Below, piece after piece: positions 27,042 to 40,800 of a stretch of 64,000 bases of DNA. The DNA comes from Chanos chanos (lineage: Eukaryota > Chordata > Actinopteri > Gonorynchiformes > Chanidae), in assembly GCF_902362185.1 (NCBI RefSeq), contig NC_044500.1, positions 39,708,558 to 39,772,557 of the forward strand, given 5' to 3'. How positions within the stretch are numbered: the first letter of the stretch is position 1; every line of letters starts with the position of its first letter. Made by a program: the position numbers and the translations under genes. Below the pieces are notes generated by a model. That model searched no databases and was not told the origin of the DNA. It was given only the letters and a program-made list of their open reading frames with translations.

Positions 27042-27582
27042 TTGTAGAGTATCATAGATAAAGTTAGTGAGTCGGGACAAACAGGTTTGGTTAATAAGGC
27101 TCAGCTTACGGCATATCACAGCTACACATATCATAATATATGGCAGCAACATTTATGCTGTATTCAACCTTTATAGTTGCTAAGTTAATACACTGTCCTG
27201 TGCAGTTTCACCAGGCGACAATAAGATGTTAGGAGCAATGGCAACATGCCAGTACAGATGACAAGTAGCTGATTCTGATTAATTATGCATTACAGCGTAA
27301 CGTCTGAAGCCAGAGCAAGACTATGGCAAACTACAGCTTAATCCCTTTTAAGAGAATACATTGTGATCTGTCGGCTCAAGGAACAGCACGTGTTTCGGGG
27401 TTTTGTTCTTTTTAAGCTGCTTTTGTTCTTTTTTTAAGCATGTTGCAGTTATGACCCTCAGTCTGGGGGAATACTTTCTACAGCGTTGCTTTTAAGAGGT
27501 CCCTACAGGGAGTTGGATGCCACTGTCTAAGGAGACACACTGCAGACAGAACCATCAGTCTGAGGGAGCATTTCTCTGGAAC

Positions 27583-30500
27583 TCAGTTTTTGATCTCAGT
27601 GATCTGAGGGAAATCTTTGTAGATCTCCTGTACTATGAGTCTGTCCATCTGTCTGGCCCTGGCTGAACTGTCTTCCTCTCCGTCATCATCCTCCTCTTTC
27701 AGAATCCTCTGTAGCGCCGCCTGCAGGTCAGAGAGACGATGGCGATGCTCCAGGTAATCCGTGGAGCGCATGAGAGCGTGCATGAGGGAGAGATACTCCA
27801 TTCTTAGCTTGAGAAAAGAAGACATGTCAGGAAGAAATTTTAAGGGACGAGGCAAACTGTACAGCTGCAGTACGATGAGTATCTATTATTCTATTACCTT
27901 AAACATTTTGTACTGCTGACATTAAAGATCAAACATATTAATTAAGAAGAAATAATGATCAGCAGATGATCATAAATTAGAGGAAAAAAAAAACAGTTGT
28001 GCTACCACAGAGATATATGTCTCCGTACAGTTTGCAGGGCAAACTTTGTGAAATAAAATGTTATTTTGATAGTTTTCTAACTGGTCATAGAGTTCCCCTA
28101 ACAAACATACATCCAAACACCATTGATAGAGCGTCTACAACCCCGTATGCCATTAGTGTTGAGAAATATAGTCTGGCACCATGGTATTTATGTTTCCACC
28201 ATACCTTATCGCCTGGGGAAAGGTCTGAAATCTGCCGTACCGCGATATCAATCATTACCATCATGTCAGTTCGGTAAAAAATATTTGCAGTGTCTTTGCT
28301 GGCAAAAACATCCTGTAGGAACTTCAGAACAGACTGCGGAGGAGCGGGGTCATGCTTAAAAAGACACACCGGATCGTCTGGAGTTGGAGGAAAAGAAAAA
28401 AAAGAATATTGTTTCATTGTACTGCAGCATAAATAAACACACTGTCAAATGACAACCTGAAGGACACCTCTGTGAAATTGTGTCACAGTACAACCCGGTT
28501 AAATATCATTAAGCACGATGCGGATGCGCGTATGAGAGATAAGGTACTCGCCTCCTCTATTCAGAAGCAGCAGTATTTTCTCTGAGAGGATCTTCACATT
28601 GTGCCTCTTTATTAAAGTCTGCATAACCATGTTATTCTCAGGTGCTGCAAAAGAAACAAAGTCGCCAACCACATAAAAGAAAAAGAGAACTGAGCAAAGC
28701 AAAGCCAGGCTTACAACAACATCTAAAATTAGACTGTGTCAGCTACATGTCAGAACTAGTCCACAGAATCCAAAGGAAGGGAAGAAAGAGAGATGACTGA
28801 AATGGTAATTGCACAGGCCTTGTCTGAGTGCCTTTGTCTCTCGCTCCTCCAGTTCTGCTTCACCTACCTGTGAGATGGAGGTTGAAAGCAAGGACTAGAT
28901 TCACAAAGAGATCTGGCAGCTGCTCGGTGGGATCTGAGGGAAGACCGTCCTCGATGACGTCCAAAATGAACTGCACAAATCCGCTATTTAAGTGCTCTGC
29001 GAATATAAAAGCGTCAAGAGAACAAACGGACTGATACTTAGCGCCAGCGTAAGTCATGCGGTCAAGTTCATTTAACCACAGCCCAACGTAACTTGTGGTC
29101 TATTCTCATACCGTAATGATGATAGGGCACTTGTTCTCCCATTGAGAAGATCATGGTCAGCACTAACGCAGTGTAACACATCTTCTGGTGCTCTGAGGGA
29201 GAAAAACAGGCAGATGAAATTGAAGATTAGACTAACGAAACTAAGAGAGATCAGCAGGATGTGAGCAGGATGTGAGCAGGATGAGCGGTTGCGTGATGCT
29301 TTGTGAGTTTCGGACCCTGAGTGTCTGTCTGCAGGTCTCTGGCCAGCTCCATGGTCAAAACTGAGTTAAGGAGTGTGGAGATGAGGGCAGCGTCCAGACC
29401 ACACATCGCCCCAAAAACCTTGAGGAGCAGAAGCCGTAGAGAAACCCGATGTTCCTGCACAATAACACGTTTAAAGCCCGATCACTGTATGCGGTAATAA
29501 ATGAAAAACATGGTCATTGCACAGTATGGTTGCTTTGTGCATGTTGTTAAGCAACACCAACATCTTGGTCTTCTTTAGTACAGACATATTAAGAAGTGCT
29601 TTATGAAGCAGTTTCGAGTGAATAGTGCAGAATCACATTAAAAACACGAGTAATGAGGTTTGTTGCCCTGTGCTTACCATCTGGTAGTAGGAGACAAGTG
29701 ACAGCACAGGTTCGAAATCATTAACCCTGCACATTCGCTTACAGACCTCAGGATCTGCATCCGTCTAGAAAACACACACACAAACACACACACACACACA
29801 CACACACATAGTTGTTGCCAGTTCCTGAAGCCTAATGAACACTAAAAATAAGAATCTGAAAAAAAAATAGAGAGCGAGCTAATGCTGTTTCTCACCAGAA
29901 TCTGCAGTAACTCTTCGAGATAACAAGCTATGAGCGCATGGTCTTCATACAATGCCCAGCTGCGCTGCTGAGCATCCTCTCTGTGACGTGCCAGGTCTGC
30001 AAAGATCACCTCCAGACGCTGTTCGTCGTGACACACCTGACCTCGTGGCAACCCTGCACTCAGATCCTGGTTGTGAAGATAAAGAGTAAAAATGTTTTCA
30101 GTACGATACCTTTGTGACATGTTGCACATAATAATCCAATTTTCTGCACTGTTACATACAGACCTTGCTCTCCACTAACGAGAGGAGAACCTGCTCAAGA
30201 GCAGATGCTGCTTGGGGCAAAGTAGTCTGAAGGTGGCCAACGACTATTCCCACGGCGACACGAGACAGCTCGTAGCTGAGGCCCGTGTTTTTTCGAACCA
30301 GCTCGATCAGCTCTGCTCCTGTTGTCATGGGAACAGGTTCCGAATGGGTGGGACTTCCAGGGGGACTGGCACAAACTGGGGGCGGGGCTGAGGGCCATTC
30401 GGTCTTCGAGTGGTCCTCAGGAGTAGGCTGTGACGTGACTGGTGGAGGAGGCGGTGGCGCTGGACCCTTTTTCTGAGGTTGCTGGGGGGAAGGCTCAGAA

Positions 30501-32138
30501 TCCAAGCTGTCATAAGGAGGAGGATGAGGTGGAGCTTTGGCTCTGCTTGGCACAGGGGGTGGCGTGCTGGCCACACTTGGCAAACTAACATCAGAGGAAA
30601 CAGAGCCAGAATCCAGGGAAGTGGAGCTGATCGATGGTGTGACTCCTGCAGCAGTAACTGGTGCAGAACTAGTGGAAGCGGAAGAGACTCGCGGGGGTAT
30701 ATCTTGTTCGGCTGAAAGAGAGCATGTGAGATTTAAGCACAGACAGAGGACAAGAAAGAAACACAGCATTTCAAGTGCTTGAAAGGTTGAGTGTGTGCGT
30801 GTGAAGAGTTTGAAAGCACCGGGTACCAAGAGGCCATACTTAATCTGACTAAGCTTTAAGTGGAGTTATGAAGCGTGAGCAAACAAACTGTGTGGGCTAA
30901 GAGCAGCGCGCAAGAGGAGCATACGCACCAGGGCGTCGGCTCTCCCTGCGTTTTTCTGGAGGGGGCGGGGTTATAGGTGCTGCACGACGGGGCTGCGGAG
31001 GTACCTGTGGGAAAGGAGCTCACTGGTCAGCATGAACAGACAGAAAGGCAAACAAAGCAAGCGTGACAATCAGCAGCAACCAGAGCCATTGAAAAAGTGC
31101 GGTGCAAGGGAAACTGCGATATACAAAAGAGTGCAGGAATGTATACGTATTTAAGGCACCTGATAGAGACCCCGCTCTCCCTGCATACTGTCAGGGCTCT
31201 CTGACACCGGCTCACTGCTCTGTCGTCCATAGACGCGACTAAGTCCGTTGGGTGGCTGTGGGGTGTGGCTAAGTGACAGTTCGCTGGCAGAGGAGGGAAG
31301 ACCCTGTTTGTTTTTGGAGATGGTCGGGCTCCTGCGAGCGAGAGTCTCCTTCCTGTGATGTATCAGTTTCCTGGATCACACACACAGACACGGGAAATAA
31401 AGCGCTGCATAGACACGGGCTACGTTCTCCAAAAGAGCTATTGTATTAAAAAAACAACAAAAAAAACACACACAATTCCTGCCACATGTGGTGTTTCCAC
31501 ATGATGCAACATTCTGAAACATATTATTTTATTTTTGAAATATACAACTGATATGGTTCAGCCTGAAAAAGCAGAACACATATACAGACAATCACAACAC
31601 AGAAATCATCGTTGCCTAAACACAGCAACAGCAAAGCAAAGAGATCATGCAAAGTGAAACAAATCCTCATCTAATATGACTGGCTGGCTCTCTTTGGGCT
31701 TAACCTAATTCCAACTATGTTAATTAATTTGAAATCTTATGTAATACAGTGCAAACTAAGCCATCCTCCACTAATTGTTTCATGAGCTATCACTTGGCTG
31801 TTGGTTACTATTCCATCATTAAAATATCAGCAAGTTGCTTCAGGACAAATAAGTCTTTTAATATTTAGTATTCGGACTCCTTAAGTCAGCTAAAAAGTGC
31901 ATTATTATCATATTAGAGCTCACAGGGACAAGTGTATGCATATTACTCATATATATGTTATTTATGTGAGATTTAATATTTTAAACTTACTGGAGGACAT
32001 CCCTCTGTTCAAGATTATATTTGCCTCCATTTTTCATGGCCACATTGTGGATTCCCTCAATAGCCCGATCAATCGACTGCAGCACCTCATCATGCTCTGG
32101 CGCCTGAGATGGGAGACGGAGGGAGGGATATAGAAGGG

Positions 32139-32175
<37 letters not shown>

Positions 32176-33915
32176 TAAGCAAGTGTGTCCCTTAAATTAC
32201 ATAGATGACAACAAAATCTATTAAATTAAGCTGAGATTTGGGACAGTTACCTAACTACCATCAGGTATCAGACATTCAGCTTTAGCCGCAAAATTACACG
32301 ACTTTTAAAACTGAATTATACACAAGGACAGTGGACTGCCAATGTATTTGTAGCATTCATCTGCTTATCATAGTTGCACAGACAGGTGCGCGCGTACACA
32401 CATACACATTAAAGGTGCTAGAGTACATCAGAGTGTGAGAGAGTAAAATATTCCACCAAAACCTATGAGGTGGCACAAGGCTTCCTATGATTAAATTGTT
32501 GTTATCCTAAGAAAATGGCCTAAATGACAGTGTTTGCTTTAACTGAGTCCATTAAATATACAAATGTAACTCACGTTTTTGCAAAGAAGGAGGGTTGCAT
32601 TAATAACATCTGCTTAATTCACTGCTTAAGTCAATTAGTCTCAACTCAAATTTATGTTTAGTTGTTGCAGTGTGGAACATATTCTATTAATTTCTGTCAG
32701 AAATTGCATGCCTCTGTTCTCATGAGAGCATTAACAAAGCGTATGCTCAATTGATTGTGAAATGAATGTACTGGAATTTTACAGGTCTTCACCTAAAACT
32801 CATAAGGGCTCTAATGTGTATATGTGTCTTTATGTCTGTGTTGCATTTGTGTACATAACCTATAACAAGTAGTATATGAAACTGTGTACATATGAAGTTG
32901 ACTGCTCAATAAGCACCACGTTACATTGAAAAAACGCTAGATTTCAATCAAAATGTGTCCTGGAGAAGCAGAGTTAGGCTTGTCTGTTGCAACATTGTCA
33001 AGTGCTCAAAATTTTTTGTTTTGTGACATGGAAAAATATCATGTGAAAGGTCAACATCACAGTCCATCATCAGAGTACTCACAAAAGACTAGAGTTTGTT
33101 TCATATTTCTGGTAGTGTATCTGCACATGCCTCCAAGCAAAAACAAAAAAAAAGCCCAAAAATCATATGAATACTTTCGTCGAATAAACACCTGATCTGA
33201 TCTATGCTGCACAACTGTTTGCGAACGCTTTTATATTACTTGATTGGAATCCCATTTTCCTTCCCGTCATGGGATCTGTGATGCGTATGACTCACCAGAT
33301 GCGTCGCTGCATGCTGACTGGCTGATTTCACATTGCCTCCCTCAAGGGCTGAAGCCAGCTGGCTAAGCGTTTAATGGTGTGCCAAATTATTTAAATAATT
33401 TATAGATTCGAGCATGTTTCCTCTGAATGTTATATTCCATGTGCTTGTGTGGGATATGAATAGCACAGAATCCTCTTTTTTTTTTTTTTTAAATATGCAC
33501 ACTTGGTGGTGCGTACAAATATCATCCTGATTCCTGGTACATTATCCACTCTGTCAGAATACTTCAAATGCTGAGTTTGGCCTGTAAAAACTAGAGACTA
33601 TATGCATCTGCCAATGGGTGGATCGAAGTAACGATTGAATACTAATGGAAAGCAGCTGACTTTGCTCAATGTTAGCGACATGGCAACTCAAGGCTTGACT
33701 TACCGATAGCCTCTGCGTAGAAAGTGAGAGTCCTTTTCGCTTACCTGAATTTTTTCGATATAGGAAGCGGGTATGTAGCCGGTTTCTCCAGAACTGCAGC
33801 GAGATCCAAGCCACCAATGTTTATTGCTTCGTTCCAGGATCAGAAAGCTTTCCCCGGCCGCGAAATGAAGGGAGTTGGGCTCCGTTGATTTGAAGGCATA
33901 TAGAGACCGATACAT
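27583..33915 (-). CDS. nckipsd: NCK-interacting protein with SH3 domain (SPIN90/WISH)
   Basis: Actin regulator that binds NCK, N-WASP and Arp2/3 and acts in lamellipodia and endocytosis. Thirteen exons in transcription order: 33915-33745, 32103-31991, 31370-31160, 31004-30929, 30711-30164, 30066-29896, 29764-29678, 29454-29316, 29192-29112, 28996-28868, 28644-28552, 28377-28205, 27807-27583. They sum to 2217 nt, or 738 residues (human 722). Exon 1 encodes the N-terminal SH3 domain ([41 protein letters not shown]). Exons 3-5 hold the proline-rich region ([17 protein letters not shown]). From [19 protein letters not shown] onward runs the conserved leucine-rich armadillo-like C-terminal domain. 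The intron after exon 28644-28552 has a GC donor instead of GT. The gene is head-to-head with ndufaf3. The acidic insert near the C-terminus ([11 protein letters not shown]) has no counterpart in the human sequence I recall. Confidence 0.96.
29772..29808. repeat. (CA)n microsatellite in nckipsd intron
   Basis: Interrupted CA run beginning only 8 bp from the exon starting at 29764, in the acceptor region of that intron. Confidence 0.85.
32141..32171. repeat. (GA)n microsatellite in nckipsd intron 1
   Basis: About 15 GA units. On the transcript strand it reads as (CT)n roughly 40 bp upstream of the exon 2 acceptor, so it may form part of the polypyrimidine tract. Confidence 0.85.
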
Positions 33916-34931
33916 TTTGACTCAGGCGGTTGCTTATTTCTATGCAAGCCAAAAACTTCTGCCTTTCAAAAAACCTACTGAAGTTATTGACCGCTTATTC
34001 CCTTATTAGAACAAATCTAGAATTGATGGTAAATATTTTCTTGCCCCCGAAAACACGGGACAGTCAGTAACTTACTCCTTCTGTCCCTGATCTGTAAACA
34101 CAGTGGGGGGCGCGCACGCAGTGTAACACACACGGGCACGCCCCTTCGGTATTTAGGCTTAGTAATCAAGCTCAGAAATAAATATATATTTTTTCTGTTC
34201 ACTTTGGTGCGGTATTCAAGTGTGGACATGTCTCATGGTCAGTTTTTCTTGAATGCTGAGTTTAAGGGGGAAGGTGCCCAAATCTACCCAGAAATAACTT
34301 ACTACACAAATGATGGTTCCAGAAACTTTTATCTCGACAATATTTTGAACATTACGTGAGAATATATTAATGTCAATAAAGACAGAGATGAGGAACTGCC
34401 TGTAACTGTCCAGTTGACAGCTTGACCTGGTCAAGTTGGCGATCATCTTAAATTTACAGCAAAATTTACTCGTATGGTCATCCACCTGCTTGAAATAGCA
34501 AGACTTCTACTGAAAAGGCCCAACCAACCGCTTGCTCCATCTCAACCTGAGGACCTAAAGGACCTTCATTTCTAAGTATTTCAACTTTATAATGCCACAA
34601 GTAATTCAATGTTTCTGAAAGACACATACCACCCTAAACAAAGAAGCAATAATTTACTGAAATGATTAATCAACAGTTGCTGGGAAATACGCATGGCAGT
34701 AATGGAAATAGGATGGACAACGCTTGCACACTATATTATGATCTTAAATTCAGTACTAACCGTACAAAAGCACTTTCATAACTACTGTACTTGGTCGCTG
34801 GGGAGAACGCTGACCTGAATACTTTTATTTTGATAGCAGGTTAAGACTACAACCGGCGAAGCACTTACTCTTCCGGTTGTCTTTGCTCTGTCAATGTGCT
34901 GCTTGCACAATACCCGTTGTTGCTGACCGAC
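33916..34931. promoter_or_regulatory. Divergent nckipsd / ndufaf3 promoter interval
   Basis: About 1 kb between the two start codons, with transcription leaving in both directions. A GC-rich patch lies near 34100-34145. No TATA box could be assigned. No exon was seen inside, though 5'UTRs must occupy part of it. Confidence 0.5.
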
Positions 34932-36677
34932 ATGGCTGTACAGACGTATGCTAAATTACTATTAAGAGGATCTCTTCATAGCCTGCGACTTGGTTCCAGA
35001 TTATCCCCGGCTTTCACAAGGTATGTAAACCCCAATAATGATGGCAGTCTGATGTCAAAGTGTTGATGATTTTCCTGTCGATGGGGGTGACCTCTGTTGG
35101 ACACCCTTATGAAATCAGTTAGCTACCAAATTTTTAAAGAGAGCGCTCCAATGTGTGAAAGGGTGGAATTATTACAAGCAGACATATGTAGGTTTTTTTG
35201 TTCTTCAGATGCATACGTCATTGCCCCATGTAGATCTGAAGACATTATTAGTATTAGCTCGGGTTCTGAGAGACATCCACCTCTGTATTTCCTCTGCTTA
35301 TTGTCCCTGCTATGATAAAAATCGCTGTTGAACGTTATATTTGTAATTAGCATACACTGTTATTAAGTTATGATGTAAAAACTCTAATTTCCCCTGCCCT
35401 AGTCCCTTCTTGGCACGCAGTCACAGACTTGGACCGGAGGATGATGAGTTGTATCAGCGAACCACTGTATCCGTGATGCAAAAAGATCCTGGCAGCGGGG
35501 CGATCATTCATAGCTACAGTCCACGAGGCTTCAACATTGACGGGAATCGTGTGTTTGGGCCGTGTGCCGTATTGCCCCCAGCTATCCTGCAATGGAATGT
35601 GAGATTCGAGAACCTGGACCCTCGCTTTGCAACCTTAGAAGAGAAAATCATACTTTTCACTCTGCGTTGGGGCCTCAAAAAAGGCCCAGTTACTGTGAAA
35701 GTCTCATTTGTAAAATCTTATCCAAACCCAGCTGGTTAAAGCCATATTTACTTTAACCTTCAACCTGTTTGGAGAGCATTACTTCAGTAATAAATCATGA
35801 AATGAAAAAAGACACTACATTAATGTCGCTGAAAACATGTACCATACCAAAACATTCGCAAACTTTAACTTTCGCTCTGATTAGAAGTACCTTAGAGGCT
35901 TGTGATATGTGTAGTCAGGTGTGCCTAATTGTCTGGGTAAACAGTAACATAATGATGTGAACTGCTTTGACCACTTCCTGAGTTCATGGTCTGTTTTCCA
36001 CTGTAGGTTGGTAGTTATGAGGACATCACAGTAGAGAGCCTTGCTCTGTTTTACATGGTAGAGCCTCGTATCGGTAAGATACCCTCATGAATGTTTTGTT
36101 AGACACATTCACACGTGGTATACAGATGTTTTTTCTTACTAATGGTTTAAATGATTCTCTGGCTCGCCCAAGCTAGATTTAAGGTTAAAAAGTGACCAGT
36201 GCTGAACATATATTTATCTCAAGTACTTATGTGTATTAATTAATTAATGCCATTAGCATGTCAGGAGTTGATATTATAATATAAAATGAAGTGTTCCCCT
36301 TCTCATGTGTGTCATGCGTCCGTCTGTACAGAGGTCCTGGTTCTGGGCACAGGTGGACGGGTGGAGAGGATCGACCCCAATGTTCTTTCTTTTCTCAAAA
36401 AGAAGGGTATCGCAGTGGAAGTACAGGATACGGTAAGGACACCACTGTTTTGACTCTGTCATCAATTTGGCCAGTTGCAGCATCATCACATTGGCTCTTC
36501 TCCCTAACTGACTTATTGTGTGTCATTGTTTTGCTGCTTTCTGACTGTCTGTGCCCTATGTGTTCTGTTCTCTTTCCACAGCCCAATGCATGTGCAACTT
36601 TTAACTTCTTGTCCAGCGAGCGGCGAATAGCTGCAGCTGCTTTAATACCTCCCCCACTCATCTCAAATGTGGAGTAG
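34932..36677 (+). CDS. ndufaf3: NADH dehydrogenase complex I assembly factor 3
   Basis: Mitochondrial factor that works with NDUFAF4 in early assembly of the complex I Q-module. Exons: 34932-35020, 35403-35598, 36007-36073, 36332-36432, 36582-36677. They sum to 549 nt, or 182 residues (human 184). The first exon encodes an Arg/Leu-rich presequence with no acidic residue (RGSLHSLRLGSRLSPAFTR), fitting a mitochondrial targeting signal. The core has SYSPRGFNIDGNRVFGP, LVLGTGGRVERI and the conserved end PNACATFNFLSSERRIAAA. The start was chosen as the first ATG giving the presequence. It is convergent with the GDI gene downstream. All splice sites are GT-AG and no damage was seen. Confidence 0.96.
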
Positions 36678-37083
36678 TGCCATTCTGCAGAAAAGAATGG
36701 ATGATGCCGAAATATGACTGTCCCAGACTGGACTGGCTGTAAAAGAAAGAGGACAAACTTTTTTCTTTTCTGCCTGTTAAATGAGAGGCTGTGCTCTCCC
36801 TCCTGCAGACAGACGAGAACTGTTAACAGAGTTTTGGTCAGACATGTGGTTCATCTGCTGTGTTAAGAAGAATTGATCTTAAACCCGTCCTTCTCTCTGT
36901 ATGTGAATGTAAAATGTATGTCTGTCAGTGAAGGAGAGATCCAGGGTGAATGGAAAAGATGGAACACTCTTGGATTGTGTGTGTGGGGGTGGTAAAGGAA
37001 TAAAGCGTGTGTATAAAAGCGAATTCGTATTTATTTGAACTGACAGTATTGTGTTGAATTTATAAAATACCACTCTATGATAC

Positions 37084-37089
37084 AATAAA
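37084..37089 (+). terminator. ndufaf3: Candidate ndufaf3 polyadenylation signal AATAAA
   Basis: AATAAA about 407 bp after the stop. A second candidate (GGAATAAAGC) lies near 36998, closer to the stop. Confidence 0.55.
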
Positions 37090-37636
37090 TTTTTTTTTAA
37101 AATCAGTTTTTCAAGTGTCAGTTTATTCCTTTGGTCTTGTGAAATCAAATATTCACTACATCTCTTTTGTTCTGAAATACACAGTCTATTCAGTTCTTAA
37201 TATCTTCACTCAGTATCTTCACTCACATACTGAGATACTCCAGTATAAAAGATTCTGTGCATGTATAGAGAAATTGTAATGAACTGTCTAGGTCTCACTG
37301 TATATGTGGGTATAATCTCCCTGTCAAGGTGGTGCCCTTAATTCAGATAAGTAAGCCTGATTAATCTGTTTTTCTGTCTACCAGTCTGTCCACCTCCCCC
37401 TCCTTCCCCATCTTTCTGAATCCCTCCAGGCAGACAGACGTCTTTCCCTCTCCCTCCCTCTCAGACTTCATTACACATTCATGTAATGCTGGTGGTTCCC
37501 TCAGTCTGCCCTCTGCAAAGATAAGCTGTAGGATAAGGGTAGCCCTTAATTCCCCTACATGGTATCCCAGCGATTATAAGACATGATGCCAATCATTTTC
37601 ACTGACGTCGTATGCAGCCCATGAGCCGTGAAGGGG

Positions 37637-37642
37637 TTTATT
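37637..37642 (-). terminator. Candidate GDI-gene polyadenylation signal (TTTATT on +)
   Basis: AATAAA on the minus strand, about 173 bp beyond the GDI stop. It leaves about 550 bp to the ndufaf3 signal on the other strand. Confidence 0.5.
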
Positions 37643-37814
37643 AGAACAGTTTACAATACCAGTCAAAAGTGTTCAATTCAGGTTACATCTCACTTAACAA
37701 AAAAGCCAGACAAACTCAGTGATCAAATTAAGTAGTAGAACAGTAAAGTAAAGCACAGTACATATCAAGTAGTCATTCGTGGCCAGTTGTGAGGTTCTTG
37801 GATGTTTTGTGAGT

Positions 37815-40800
37815 CTAGTCATCGCAGACATCGCACTGATCCCTGCGTGGGTCTGCAAAAGTAAATTCAGACCCTGTAATGCGTCGAAACATATCCATGA
37901 GGTCCTCAGACTCAGTCTCGAAATGCGTTGTTGCATCATAGGAACGAGAGATGAAGATCTACGGAGGACGGACAGAAGCAGATTGGTTTGGAGATAAGTT
38001 GTTTTTTAAAACACGCATTAAAACAAGTCGAGTCATTTTTATATATAAACATAAAGTGTAGCTCGGTAGATGCGTAATATGATACAGATCTATTAGTATG
38101 TGGTTCAGCAGTCTCTTGTGTGGAGTTTCTGACGCAGCTCTAGCCCATGTCTTGACCAGTGACAGATACAGTGCCATGCCCACTTTCAAATTCATTGTTG
38201 CCATGGTAATGGTAATGCCACTGATAATGTCAGGCCACAGTAAAGGCCTGCTAACATCAGGCCACAGTAAATGCCTTCAGCTTTCACAGTTTGCTCGCTT
38301 GTTTCTGGGCAAATTCTTTATGCAGGGAGTTCCCACTGAGCATTACCTGACTCCTTCTGCCGTCCTCCATGGGAGCCATTACATCGCTGATAGAGACAAA
38401 TCTGTGGATCAAACGTACGGGGTGCTTGTTTCAAACGACCAAAATTACATTGCTTCACACTCTTACATCACAATTAAGTGAAAGGACACATAGATTTTCC
38501 CCACCTCTGAAATTTCAAATAAACTAACCAAATAATCCACCAGATAAAATAACAACGATGGCGGAACCTGTGTGACTGAGTTCTGTGTTTGATAAAATCA
38601 TCTCTGATAAGGGTGAAGTGAAATTCTGCAAACCAAGGATTTATCTTTGTTGTTGGTCTTACTTCTGCATGATGGGTTCCAGCAGAGCCAGTCCAGGTTG
38701 AACCTCTTTCTCTGGATTACTGGTTTCCACATTTGTGCTCACTGTGGCAACATATTTGCCCTCTGCTGCTACATTATGAGAGTAGGAGACCATGCAGATA
38801 TATATATCTGTAGAAAATGGACAGAAATTCAGGTAATAAGGTTATTGTATCATTTTATCAGCCGTTGTGATTGGAACTACTTATTTACAAATTTTAAGAA
38901 AATGATTTTCTAAATTGGTTTCTTTATTTTTTACTTTTTTGATGAGCACCATGATGGATTACCAAAGCCCAGAAGTCCTACCTGACTTTCGGTGGAGGTG
39001 GGCCTGAGGTATGATGATCTGACATGAGTTTGCATCATGAGTGTGTTTGATGGGATGGTTCAGTAGGCAGATGACCCGTATAACGCGGCCCACTTTCTTC
39101 ACCCGATTGGGCGCGTAACTGGGGGCACAAATCAGCTGCTTACACCTGTAAACCTGGTTGGAACAAGACAGGACATGGGTCAACATAGATCAACAAAGCA
39201 GTAAATGCTCTGGAACAGAAGACCAATGAGAAACCTCCCCCACTTTCTTCAGCCATTTACTGCAGCCTGTCCATCACCCTCACCTCTCCTTGTGCTTTTA
39301 CAGCCGCCACTTTGCCATTTTCCATGACGATGTCCTCCACTGTTTTGTTTAACATGTACGTTCCTCCATACTCTGCACTTAGCCTTAGAGCAAAGAGAGT
39401 TTGGGATTTTCAGACACATAAGAAAGTGGTTGTGTGTACAGTATGTACTAGACACTAAAGGTTTTATCTTTATGTTTCACCTTGCAAAGCCTTGTGGAAG
39501 TTCTCCCAAGCCATAAAGCGGGTAGAGATAGGGACTTTGGTTGTAGCGAGACAGAGAATCAGAGTACATTTTGATCTTTTTGATAGTCCGGAGACATGGC
39601 TGGTCCAGGTAACTGGATAAGAACAGAGAAGAGAAACACAGAAAATGAAAGACATGACGATGCTATACTGGGTGTACCGGTATTCTGTACTTGGTATGTA
39701 ATGCTTAATTCGTGATGTACACTAACTTATCGTCAGTGTGTAGAGCCAGAGTGTGGCCTATGAACTCAATAACGTCAGAGCCCAGGTCAAAGTGTTTGAA
39801 CACGTCTCTCATGGTGGTTCTCTTTGGATCAACATCCTGGTAGGTCCGAGGGTCGTTCTCCTCAAAGTTCAGAATGAACAGCAATAGCTTCCGGAATCTT
39901 CGTTTATCAAACATTCCCATTAAATCTAAAGCCAATACACCATACATGTCATATGACTCTTTTCTCCTAATCTGTGTTGTTTGTATATTTATAATGAGTG
40001 ACTAAGTTTGACTGGCATTAATGTGTTACCTGATGCCACGGCATCGGCATCAGTGCATGGGACTTTGTGAATCTTGCCAGCCCTGTATACATAGCTTCCC
40101 TCAACCACTTTAAAGTCCATGTATCTGGTCACCTCTGTGTACAGCAGCATTCTAACCAAATCTCCTGCAGAAAAAGTGAACACAGTTGGTACAGTTGGAC
40201 TATCAAACGCAGACACAGTTTCACTAATATGGAAAGACACAGTTTGTACTCACCGTCAGCCAAAAGAAATTTAGGGATGAGATCCACATTCCAGTCTTTC
40301 CCCCTTCCCATTGACTTGGGGGGGCCGGAGACATGGAACCTCTTATACAGCTATCAGAGGGAAATTACAGGTTAACACACAATAATAAACTAACTTTGAA
40401 ATTTCATACACAGAGAACGTATTTGTGCAATCAAAAAAGGGACAGACCTCCTCCAAGGGAGAGATGGAGGCGCTCTCTCCGCCATAATAAGGATTAGAGT
40501 CTATGTGCAGAACTCTCTTTCCACTGACCGACATTATGCCTGAAAGAATGCATTCCTGGACAAAAAAAGGGGCGCAATTTTATGGAAACACATTTTAAAC
40601 AATGTCCATCTGTTGTTTGTTATGGGAATGTTTTAAGTATCTATCAGCAGATTGTGGCTAATCTCTGGGAATGCCTGCTGAAGGTGTACAAACCTTACAC
40701 AACAGTTTTTGAAATGATGATTTTGGAAGTAATCATGAGGCAAATTTAAAAAAGTCAATAAAAATTCCAGTGCTACTTATAAGACATCTAGCAGGAAATA

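Larger units (their letters stand above)
24864..27582. other. slc25a20 upstream / nckipsd downstream region
   Basis: No gene was recognised. The right half may include nckipsd 3'UTR; a minus-strand AATAAA lies at 26240-26245. It is dominated by a diverged direct repeat (25691-26152 and 26531-27041) separated by CA-rich microsatellite sequence (about 26445-26540). Confidence 0.6.

Noticed and set aside
30152-30829. 225-codon minus-strand frame taken as a stand-alone gene
   Set aside because: It is nckipsd exon 30711-30164 plus flanking intron. The upstream hydrophobic Met-initiated part is intron translation, not a signal peptide.
38222-38270. Short direct repeat (GGCCACAGTAAA twice) as a mobile-element end
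   Set aside because: Too short and without partner sequence. It lies in a GDI intron and looks like a local slip duplication.
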